A stretch of DNA of 30,245 nt. It comes from an uncultured Candidatus Competibacteraceae bacterium (GTDB lineage: Bacteria; Pseudomonadota; Gammaproteobacteria; Competibacterales; Competibacteraceae). The position numbers were made by a program, and so were the translations under genes. Location of the stretch: the NCBI GenBank assembly GCA_937960715.1, contig CALGOO010000035.1, forward strand, positions 1 through 30,245. Reading direction: 5' to 3'. Of the stretch, positions 24,409-30,245 are shown piece after piece; position 1 is the stretch's first letter, and each line of letters begins with the position of its first letter. The notes under the pieces were generated by a model. It was given only the letters and a program-made list of their open reading frames with translations, was not told where the DNA came from and did no database searches.

Positions 24409-24885
24409 TCAGCGCGAACGTTGATACGTCCCCACCCGTTCGGCGCTGGCCAGGACGCGGCCTTTCATCGCTTTTTCCAAAGTGGCCTTGGTGGGCTTGT
24501 CCAGGTCCGGCAACACCGTGTCCAGGGCGTAGAGCTTGTGAAAGTAGCGATGCCGACCAATCGGCGGACAGGGACCGCCATAACCGGTGCGCCCCCAGTC
24601 GTTCAGTCCCTGCCGGGTCCCCGCCGGCAAATCGTCAGGAGGCACGGCTTCCGCGAGCCCGGTCGCGGTGGGCGGGATGTTGTACAGCACCCAGTGGACC
24701 CAGATCATGCGCGGCGCCACCGGATCGGGCGCGTCGGGATCGTCCACGATCAGGACCAGGCTTTTGGTTGCGGCGGGCAGGCCCGACCAGCGCAGTTCCG
24801 GTGACAAATCCCGCCCATCGCAGGTCAGGCAGGCCGGCATCGAACCGTTATGGGGGAACGCCGGTGAAGTGAGCGTCAGGGGCAT
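24409..24885 (-). CDS. YbhB/YbcL-family PEBP-like protein
   Basis: The 158-residue product belongs to the phosphatidylethanolamine-binding protein (Raf-kinase-inhibitor-like) family, whose bacterial members have no settled function. Signatures are DGRDLSPELRWSGLP (about 23-37), LVLIVDDPDAPDP (about 43-55), WVHWVLYNIP (about 62-71) and GYGGPCPPIGRHRYFHKLYALD (about 101-122). No signal peptide is seen, so it is probably cytoplasmic. AGGAG precedes the ATG. It is a single gene with its own terminator. Confidence 0.93.
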   Translation of the reverse strand: MPLTLTSPAFPHNGSMPACLTCDGRDLSPELRWSGLPAATKSLVLIVDDPDAPDPVAPRMIWVHWVLYNIPPTATGLAEAVPPDDLPAGTRQGLNDWGRTGYGGPCPPIGRHRYFHKLYALDTVLPDLDKPTKATLEKAMKGRVLASAERVGTYQRSR

Positions 24886-25314
24886 TGGGGTCTCCTGTCG
24901 TTAGCGTAATCATTCAGTCCCCTTTGCGGGTGGATGGGAGCGAACGGTTATTTAGTGGTTCCTTGGGAATTTCCGGGATAAAGTGTCTATTTAAAAACAA
25001 ATACTTGCGTTCTTTTTTGCCGCACTGCAATACGCTGTATTTAAATAAGATTTCAGTGCATTCCATGGTCATAAGACATAAATATATTTAAAATCATAAT
25101 GTTGGGTTTAGGCGGAAGGGGGCGTGTGGTTGGGGGCGCAATCGGATTTGCCCGAACCAGCAAAGGCATTGCGCGAACAGCGAGAAGCCTTGAACCGTAT
25201 CCGGTAAGCCGGGTGGAGCTGCTTCCCAAGCCTGGCGTCCTCAATGCTGCCGCCCAAATTGCTACCCAAAATGGAAAAAGGCTTGCCGCTGTTTCGGTAA
25301 GCCTTTGTTTTTAG
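24886..25314. other. Intergenic region with an AT-rich island
   Basis: I see no convincing gene. About 24950-25095 is markedly AT-rich, with TATTTAAATAAG and ATATATTTAAAATC stretches, unlike the surrounding DNA. The right part returns to normal composition and ends in the bidirectional terminator. A plus-strand open frame at 25099-25314 has no recognisable domain or ribosome-binding site, and its end runs through the terminator, so I do not call it. Confidence 0.45.
25270..25311. terminator. Bidirectional intrinsic terminator beside tRNA-Thr
   Basis: An 11-pair stem (25278-25288 with 25295-25305, one G-T pair) closes a six-base loop. Leftward it is followed by UUUUUCC just after the tRNA-Thr 3' end, and rightward by UGUUUUU. 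It therefore ends the tRNA transcript and could also stop transcription from the other side. Confidence 0.85.
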
Positions 25315-25390
25315 TGGTGCCGGAAAGAGGATTCGAACCTCCGACCTACTAATTACGAATCAGTTGCTCTACCGACTGAGCTATTCCGGC
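25315..25390 (-). tRNA. tRNA-Thr (anticodon CGU)
   Basis: The 76-base cloverleaf includes an encoded CCA end. The acceptor stem GCCGGAA pairs with TTCCGGC. The D-arm is GCTC/GAGC, the anticodon stem is ACTGA/TTAGT with loop TTCGTAA, and the T-arm loop is TTCGAAT. The anticodon CGT reads the threonine codon ACG. Confidence 0.95.
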
Positions 25391-25405
25391 GTGTTAAGGG
25401 GGAAA

Positions 25406-25435
25406 ACTATAGCCCACTTGGCCCAGGACGCACAA
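25406..25435 (-). promoter_or_regulatory. Sigma-70-like promoter of tRNA-Thr
   Basis: On the minus strand TTGTGC (25430-25435) and TATAGT (25406-25411) are separated by 18 bases and lie just upstream of the tRNA 5' end, leaving a leader of about nine bases. The -10 is good and the -35 is weak. Confidence 0.5.
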
Positions 25436-25473
25436 GATTCGATTCGCCAGCCGGGGTCGGCTATGCGAGCCAT

Positions 25474-26205
25474 TCAGATTTCCTTGAGGAATTGACGAAT
25501 CGCCGGAAGATGACGACGACTGACCTCCAGCCGGTCTGGAATACCTTGAAAAACCAAACTCATACCACCGTCCGAGGTTTTCTCCAGCCCCGCCGCCTGG
25601 GCGGCCATCGCCAACGCATTGCGATGCACTCGGACGACCCGCGCGCCCAGCTCGGTTTCTAGAACTTTCAACGATTCCTCGATCAGTACACACCCTTGGC
25701 GGTGACGGACCGTCACATATTTCTGGTCGGCCTGAAAGTAAAACACGTCCGCCAGTGGAATTCGCTCCAGCCGCTGCCCAAGACGCGCGCTGATGTAAGC
25801 GCGGCTGGCGGCTGGCGGCTCCGCCGCCAGACTGGCCAATTGCGCGCGATTGAGGCGGCTGGCGCTGACCAGCGCCTGTTCCAGTCGCTCCAGCCGCACC
25901 GGCTTGAGCAGATAGGCAACCGCATGGGCATCGAACGCCGCCAACGCATGATCGCCGTAAGCCGTGACGAAAATGATCGCAGGGGGGTGGGCCAATTCCG
26001 TCAACTGGCGCGCGGTTTCCAACCCGTCCAGACCCGGCATCTGGATATCGAGCAGCACGATGTCGGGCTGGACGCTGGCGGCCAGCCGCAACGCTTCGAC
26101 GCCGTTGCCCGCTTCGCCGCAGGGTTCGTAATCGGACAGGCGGTTGAGCAAGTCACGCAACCGGTCGCGAGCAGGGGGCTCGTCGTCGACAATCAGCACC
26201 TTCAT
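25474..26205 (-). CDS. algR: AlgR-like LytTR response regulator
   Basis: The 243-residue product has an N-terminal receiver domain (about 1-120) with acidic residues D7-D8, phospho-acceptor D53 (LLDIQMPGLDG), conserved Thr in FVTAYGDHA and Lys in YLLKPVR. A LytTR DNA-binding domain follows (about 140-240, RLERIPLADVFYFQADQKYVTV and VRVHRNALA). In Pseudomonas AlgR controls twitching motility and exopolysaccharide genes. The gene lies 68 bases after the AlgZ-like kinase on the same strand, so the two form a two-component system. Regulation of the pilus genes in this window is possible but unproven. Confidence 0.93.
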   Translation of the reverse strand: MKVLIVDDEPPARDRLRDLLNRLSDYEPCGEAGNGVEALRLAASVQPDIVLLDIQMPGLDGLETARQLTELAHPPAIIFVTAYGDHALAAFDAHAVAYLLKPVRLERLEQALVSASRLNRAQLASLAAEPPAASRAYISARLGQRLERIPLADVFYFQADQKYVTVRHRQGCVLIEESLKVLETELGARVVRVHRNALAMAAQAAGLEKTSDGGMSLVFQGIPDRLEVSRRHLPAIRQFLKEI

Positions 26206-26273
26206 GAGTCAAAACCAGTCTGGGGGCGCATGGCGCAAGTGTAGCAGGCGCTCCACGGCGACATTCGAACTCG

Positions 26274-27370
26274 CTAGCCGGCCAGCGACCCGCTCGACAG
26301 TGGCAGGATAAAGGTGACCTGATACCGGTCAGGCGTCTCGACGATACGCAGTGGATCGCGGGTGGCGTAGACCAGTTGCAACCGCTGCCGAATATTGTCC
26401 TGAGCGAGGCGTTGACCCGCGCCACGAGGCGGGTCGCCGTCCGCCGGTCGGCGGGGATTGGCGACGGTAATCCGCAGATCGTGGGCTTGCCGTTCGACCT
26501 GGACGGTCAAGGCGCCGCCTTCCGGCAGACGCTGAATGCCATGATGGATGGCGTTTTCGACCAGCGGTTGCAGCACCAGGGCGGGAGTCGGCAAATCGAG
26601 CGGCAAATCGGGATCCAGCCGCCAGTCCACCCGCAACCGGTCGCCCAGACGCAAGGTTTCGATGGCCAGATAATCCCGGGTCAGTTCCAGCTCTTCGCCC
26701 AAGGTGATGGTTTCACGCTGGGCCAGCGCGGAGCGGAGCAGATCGGCCAGGGCGAGCACCGCCTGTTCGGCCTGGTCGGGCCGGCCCCGAATCAGACTGG
26801 CGATGGTGTTGAGGGTATTGAACAGGAAATGCGGGTGAATTCGCGCTTGCAGGGCCTGCAAGCGGGCGCGGGCCTCGGCCTGGACCTGCTGTTTCCATTG
26901 GTGCTGGACATAGAAATAGCGCAACGCCATCAGCGTGATGATGCCGCTGATGGCTTGATCGCCGACGATGACCGGCAACGCGACCGAAGCATCGGGACCG
27001 TTCGTATCGGCGCCCAACCACAGCGCCGCCAGGGAGCAAGCCAGTGTGATCGACTGGGCAAGGCCAAAGGCGATCAGGGTAACCGCTGGAGGGCGCAAGC
27101 GGGCCAGCCAGCGTCGACAATGGCACAACACCAGGGCGACCGCCAATGCGACCCATTGCATGAACAGGGACGTCAGGGCCAATTCGGTCCAGAATCGTTC
27201 CAGCGTGCGGCCTTGGGCCAGCGCCAACACCAAGGCCAGCAGCTCGACGATCAGCACGACCAGGAAAACCGTTTGGCTGTCGCAAAAATTGGGCAAGAAT
27301 CCCGTGTTTGTCTGGGAAGCGCCGCCAAGCGGGGGGGGGGGGAGCGGCTGGCGGGACTGAAGAAGCGCAT
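26274..27370 (-). CDS. algZ: AlgZ/FimS-type (LytS family) histidine kinase; start region frameshifted at a 12-G run
   Basis: The protein has an N-terminal segment FLPNFCDSQTVFLVVLIVELLALV typical of AlgZ and several membrane helices. The His_kinase box is QARIHPHFLFNTLNTIASL, with the phospho-acceptor His, and the ATP-binding N-box is LVLQPLVENAIHHGI. The only well-formed start, ATG 27370 with GAGG six bases upstream, reads MRFFSPASRSPPP and is out of frame with the body. A plus-strand run of 12 G (27331-27342) lies between them, and 13 (or 10) would join the frames. In the present sequence the kinase frame is open only to a TTG at 27461, inside the tRNA-Gln terminator, which is an unlikely start. 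The unit is either phase-variable or carries a homopolymer error. Confidence 0.85.
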
Positions 27371-27435
27371 GAAGAGCCTCTAGCGAACAGAAAGCGAGGT
27401 CATCCCTTGGGTAGCGCGAATCCAAGCGAAGCGCA

Positions 27436-27466
27436 AGAAAAAGGGGCTGCCGCGTTGGCAACCCCT
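27436..27466 (-). terminator. Intrinsic terminator after tRNA-Gln
   Basis: The hairpin AGGGGCTGCC / GGCAACCCCT (27442-27451 with 27457-27466, one mismatch) has a GCGTT loop and, read leftward, is followed by UUUUUCUUG. It is placed to end the rplM-rpsI-tRNA-Gln transcript and so separates it from the kinase gene. Confidence 0.85.
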
Positions 27467-27472
27467 CTGGCC

Positions 27473-27546
27473 TGGCTGGGGGACTAGGATTCGAACCTAG
27501 GTTGACGGAGTCAGAGTCCGTAGTCCTGCCGCTAGACGATCCCCCA
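27473..27546 (-). tRNA. tRNA-Gln (anticodon CUG)
   Basis: The 74-base cloverleaf has an encoded CCA. The acceptor stem TGGGGGA pairs with TCCCCCA. The anticodon stem is ACGGA/TCCGT with loop CTCTGAC, and the T-loop is TTCGAAT. The anticodon CTG reads CAG. It starts nine bases after rpsI, probably on the same transcript, and ends before the terminator. Confidence 0.95.
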
Positions 27547-27555
27547 GAAAAGCGG

Positions 27556-27948
27556 TTAGCGCTTGGAATACTGGGTTGCGCGGCGAGCCTTGCGCAAACC
27601 GACCTTCTTGCGCTCCACCTCGCGGGCGTCGCGGGTGACGAAACCAGCCTTGCGCAAGGGAGCGCGCAGACTCTCGTCGTATTCGATCAGCGCCCGGGTG
27701 ATGCCATGGCGGATCGCGCCAGCCTGGCCAGTGATGCCACCGCCCTTGACCGTGACGTAAATATCGAATTTTTCCTTGAGATCGACCGCTTCCAATGCCT
27801 GGTTCACCACCATGCAGGAGGTTTCGCGCCCGAAGTATTCATTCAGGGGCCGCCGGTTGACGAGGATGCCGCCCGTGCCGGGCCGCAGGAACACCCGCGC
27901 CGTGGCGGTCTTGCGCCGGCCCGTCCCGTAGTGCTGGTTTTCGATCAT
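27556..27948 (-). CDS. rpsI: Ribosomal protein S9
   Basis: S9 is a small-subunit ribosomal protein whose C-terminal tail reaches the P-site tRNA. From ATG 27948 the product has 130 residues, the same as E. coli, and shows YGTGRRKTATARVFLRPG (about 6-23), GGGITGQAGAIRHGI and the terminal RKARRATQYSKR with the final KR typical of S9. I use ATG 27948 rather than the in-frame ATG at 27987, which would overlap rplM. It follows rplM, as in most bacteria, and tRNA-Gln lies nine bases downstream. Confidence 0.98.
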   Translation of the reverse strand: MIENQHYGTGRRKTATARVFLRPGTGGILVNRRPLNEYFGRETSCMVVNQALEAVDLKEKFDIYVTVKGGGITGQAGAIRHGITRALIEYDESLRAPLRKAGFVTRDAREVERKKVGLRKARRATQYSKR

Positions 27949-27983
27949 GCTTGCCTGTCCTGCCTTGGTAAGTCGCCAGTCAG

Positions 27984-28418
27984 TCAAAAATTCAGTTGCA
28001 ACGGTTTGGGTTGCTGCGCGGCGTGCTGATGCTCGGCGCCCGCGTAAACCTTGAGCTTGCGAAACATCGCCCGTCCCAGCGGATTCTTGGGCAACATACC
28101 CTTGACGGCGATTTCGATGATCCGCTCCGGGTTCTGCCGCAACAACTTGCCCATCGAAATGGACTTCAAGTTGCCCACGTAGCCGGTGGTCCGATAATAG
28201 AATTTGTCAGTCTTCTTACGGCCGGTCGCGCGCACTTGCTCGGCGTTGACCACGATGATGTAATCGCCGGTATCCACATGGGGCGTGTATTCGGGCTTGT
28301 GTTTGCCCCGCAAGCGGCGAGCGATTTCCGATGACAGCCGGCCCAGAACCTGGTCCTTGGCGTCGACCACATACCAGTCGCGCTTGACCTCGGCCGGCTT
28401 GGCGCTGAATGTTTTCAT
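27984..28418 (-). CDS. rplM: Ribosomal protein L13
   Basis: L13 is an early-assembling large-subunit protein. From ATG 28418 the product has 144 residues (E. coli 142), with MKTFSAKPAEVKRDWYVVDA at the start, the VLGRLSSEIARRLRGKHKPEY region (about 24-44) and the MLPKNPLGRAMFRKLKVYAG signature (about 109-128). A GGAG lies 11 bases before the start. An in-frame start at 28493 would pass upstream of the promoter and is rejected. It heads the rplM-rpsI operon. Confidence 0.98.
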   Translation of the reverse strand: MKTFSAKPAEVKRDWYVVDAKDQVLGRLSSEIARRLRGKHKPEYTPHVDTGDYIIVVNAEQVRATGRKKTDKFYYRTTGYVGNLKSISMGKLLRQNPERIIEIAVKGMLPKNPLGRAMFRKLKVYAGAEHQHAAQQPKPLQLNF

Positions 28419-28464
28419 TAGATGACGGGCTCCGAAAAGTCCTTGTCCGCTTGGAAAGCCTTGT

Positions 28465-28493
28465 ATTCTAGCCAAGCGGCCTTGACGCCGCAA
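28465..28493 (-). promoter_or_regulatory. Sigma-70 promoter of rplM-rpsI
   Basis: On the minus strand TTGCGG (28488-28493) and TAGAAT (28465-28470) are separated by exactly 17 bases. The expected start point leaves a leader of about 40 bases before the rplM ATG. Confidence 0.65.
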
Positions 28494-28532
28494 GCCTTTG
28501 CGCCGCGCGCACGGCGGAAATGACGCCTCGCC

Positions 28533-28841
28533 CTAGATGCGCAAGCGTTCCACCCGGCGGCCATGGACCAGATGCTCCTCGATGATTTCATCGAGATCGG
28601 TCCGATCGACATAAGTGTACCAAGTCTCCTCGGGGTAGATCACGATGACCGGCCCTTCGGCGCAGCGGTCCAGGCAGCCGGCGGTATTGATCCGCACCTT
28701 ATGTGGGATGACCGGTCCCAGCTGCTTGACCCGCTGCTTGACATAATCGCGGGCTTCCTGGGCGCCGCACTGCTGGCAGCACTGCGAACCGTCCGATCGC
28801 AGGTTGGTGCAAAAGAAGACATGATGGCGATAATAGGACAC
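28533..28841 (-). CDS. Thioredoxin-like [2Fe-2S] ferredoxin
   Basis: The 102-residue product is a thioredoxin-fold [2Fe-2S] protein. Cysteines lie at 11 (FFCTNLR), 21, 22 and 25, and then at 56 and 60 in NTAGCLDRCAEGPVIVIYP; four of these would bind the cluster. I chose GTG 28841 because GAGGAG lies five bases upstream and relatives begin MSYYRHHVFFCTN; a GTG two codons earlier overlaps that site. The electron-transfer partner is not known. It is divergent from coq7, with only 34 bases between the two start codons, so the promoters probably overlap the genes. Confidence 0.92.
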   Translation of the reverse strand: MSYYRHHVFFCTNLRSDGSQCCQQCGAQEARDYVKQRVKQLGPVIPHKVRINTAGCLDRCAEGPVIVIYPEETWYTYVDRTDLDEIIEEHLVHGRRVERLRI

Positions 28842-28875
28842 TTCCACTCCTCATCCCGTTTTAGGGCGTTCGCTG

Positions 28876-29520
28876 ATGACCACTCGTAACTATACCTCCC
28901 TTGACGTGCTGTTGATCAACCTGGACCAGGCGATTCGCACCCTGTTCGGCCATCCCACGACCACCGGCCGACCCAGTCCCGCCACCACCGTACCGTCGGC
29001 CGAATTGCCGCCGGGCGAACAGCGACAGGCGGCGCGGCTGATGCGAGTCAACCACACGGGCGAAGTTTGCGCCCAGGCGTTGTACCAGGGTCAGGCGTTG
29101 ACGGCGCGGCTGGCCGAGGTGCGGGATCGGATGGAACGGGCCACCGTCGAGGAGAACGATCATCTGGCCTGGTGCGAGGCGCGTCTTCGGGAACTGGATA
29201 GCCAACCCAGCCTGTTGAATCCGTTGTTTTACGCTGGCGCCTTCGCCATCGGCGCGCTAGCCGGCGCGGCGGGGGATCGCTGGAGCCTGGGTTTCGTCGC
29301 CGAGACCGAACGGCAAGTGGTCGAACACCTGACCAATCACTTGAAGCGCCTGCCGGCCACCGACCGGTCAAGTCGGGCCATTTTGGAGCAGATGCGGGAA
29401 GACGAGGCTCGCCACGCCACTACCGCGATGGCGGCGGGCGCCGCGCACCTGCCGTTCCCGGTGCGCGCGCTGATGCAGGGAGTATCAAGAGTAATGACCC
29501 AGACGACCTACTGGGTTTGA
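28876..29520 (+). CDS. coq7: Coq7, 3-demethoxyubiquinol 3-hydroxylase
   Basis: Coq7 is a di-iron, membrane-associated hydroxylase that performs a late hydroxylation in aerobic ubiquinone synthesis. The 214-residue product has the carboxylate ligands expected of the family: RVNHTGEVCAQALYQGQ (about 57-73), EENDHLAWC (about 93-101), ETERQVVEHL (about 144-153) and EDEARHATTAM (about 178-188). The first 45 residues are a less conserved extension. It belongs to the same pathway as ubiE, ubiJ and ubiB about 5-10 kb to the left, but is not linked to them transcriptionally. Confidence 0.95.
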   Translation: MTTRNYTSLDVLLINLDQAIRTLFGHPTTTGRPSPATTVPSAELPPGEQRQAARLMRVNHTGEVCAQALYQGQALTARLAEVRDRMERATVEENDHLAWCEARLRELDSQPSLLNPLFYAGAFAIGALAGAAGDRWSLGFVAETERQVVEHLTNHLKRLPATDRSSRAILEQMREDEARHATTAMAAGAAHLPFPVRALMQGVSRVMTQTTYWV

Positions 29521-29640
29521 CACTCTGGCGATATGGAACGAACGGGTATTGACCGCCGCCACTTTGGATAAAGTCTTTGCCAAATAACGCTCCCGTGCTG
29601 AGCCTATATCTTTCGCTAAACAGCAGCCACTCATTCACCA

Positions 29641-30102
29641 TGAACCCTGATCACGCGCTGGAACTGATCGGCCAAGGGGAGAGCAATTCGCTGAAATTCA
29701 AGGAAGAACAGGTCCGCTCGGAATCGCTAGCGCGGGAAGTGGTTGCGTTCGCCAATGCGCTGGGGGCGTCATCCTGATCGGCGTGGCTGATGACGGCGTG
29801 CTCATCGGCATCGCCGACTCCACCGAAATTCGTCTACCGCAACCGGGTGGAAATTCGCTCGCCCGGCCAGTTGCCGAATACCTTAGAATCTGGAGAAAGT
29901 TCGCTACGGTAACTTGGCTCGGCGCAACCTGTTCATTCTCAGGTACCTCGACAATTTGCGCTACGTGGATAGCTTGGGGCGCGGAATTCCGATGATCCTG
30001 CAAAAAATGAGCGAGCGGGCGCAGTTTGATGAGATTGGGGAGTTGTTCGTGTTGAAGCTAGATATTCCTAAAACCTTGCCAAGTAAAAATCTTATGCTGT
30101 AG
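29641..30102 (+). pseudogene. Remnant of an AlbA/Schlafen-type (AlbA_2) ATP-binding protein
   Basis: Pieces of a RecG-like AlbA_2 protein lie in shifting frames. The first, from ATG 29641, reads MNPDHALELIGQGESNSLKF and then REVVAFANALG. The next frame continues GVILIGVADDGVLIGIADS (about 29768-29825). A third holds FVYRNRVEIRSPGQLPNTL (29829-29885), and a fourth EKVRYGNLARRNL and RYLDNLRYVDSLGRGIP (about 29893-29991). The usual middle part, some 200 residues, is missing between the second and third pieces, so the gene has an internal deletion and several frameshifts. Such genes are common in accessory regions. It is not functional as read. Confidence 0.85.
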
Positions 30103-30245
30103 TAGCCTTGACAATTCTGGAGCTTACCAATGCCGACTAACAGCACAGCACAGATAGTACTTTTATGGGCATCAGAACCCATACGAAAATTAACGTGTTG
30201 TTTTAAATGCAAAGTTAGTGTATATTTTTCGTGAAAATTTCGTTT
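30103..30245. other. AT-rich tail without recognisable gene
   Basis: I see no gene or RNA. The composition is clearly more AT-rich than the housekeeping part of the window, as in the remnant just before it, which suggests that accessory DNA continues beyond the edge. Confidence 0.4.

Noticed and set aside
25099..25314. 71-residue plus-strand open frame before tRNA-Thr
   Set aside because: It has no ribosome-binding site and no known domain, and its end reads through the bidirectional terminator hairpin.

Overview
The window is a GC-rich chromosomal segment with dense, mostly housekeeping gene content. It encodes the type IV pilus assembly operon pilMNOPQ, an AlgZ/AlgR (FimS/AlgR)-type two-component pair, SecB, HslVU, aerobic ubiquinone genes (ubiE, ubiJ, ubiB, coq7) and the grxC-secB-gpsA order. 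Together these point to a gammaproteobacterium. A member of the Competibacteraceae or a relative would fit, but that is inference from gene content and not a measured placement. No rRNA, CRISPR array or intact insertion sequence was seen.

Layout. 1-914 (-): 5' part of coaBC. 915-1356: divergent intergenic region with an AT-rich palindrome. 1357-2031 (+): radC. 2290-10107 (-): pilM, pilN, pilO, pilP and pilQ, followed by a large secreted Ig-like-repeat protein that looks like the last gene of the pil operon and ends at an intrinsic terminator. 10108-10419: spacer with a small MITE-like inverted-repeat element. 10420-12658: small conserved genes of unknown function (a possible nucleotidyltransferase-like protein, a 90-residue acidic protein, DUF1289, DUF2889).

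12700-15516 (-) is a tight co-directional run in the order ArsR-family regulator, DUF2892 membrane protein, membrane-anchored rhodanese, glutaredoxin (frameshifted), secB, gpsA. Its first three genes resemble a split version of the E. coli ygaVP persulfide-response pair, and the regulator keeps two cysteines at the spacing seen in persulfide sensors. 15811-18684 (+): gpmA, a carboxyl-terminal processing protease and a DJ-1/PfpI protein. 18690-24163 (-): hslV, hslU, DUF971, ubiE, ubiJ and ubiB, preceded by a clear sigma-32-like promoter. 24409-24885 (-): a PEBP/YbhB-like protein with its own terminator.

25315-28841 (-): tRNA-Thr(CGU), an AlgR-like LytTR response regulator, an AlgZ-like kinase, tRNA-Gln(CUG), rpsI, rplM and a thioredoxin-like [2Fe-2S] ferredoxin. 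28876-29520 (+): coq7. The right end holds a multiply broken AlbA/Schlafen-type ATP-binding gene and AT-rich DNA.

The observations most worth checking are: the 12-base G run that puts the AlgZ-like kinase out of frame with its only good start codon; the CG-dinucleotide frameshift in the glutaredoxin; the putative persulfide-responsive operon; the Ig-like protein attached to pilMNOPQ; and the MITE-like element upstream of pilM. The two frameshifts may be biological (slippage) or sequencing errors, and the sequence alone cannot decide.
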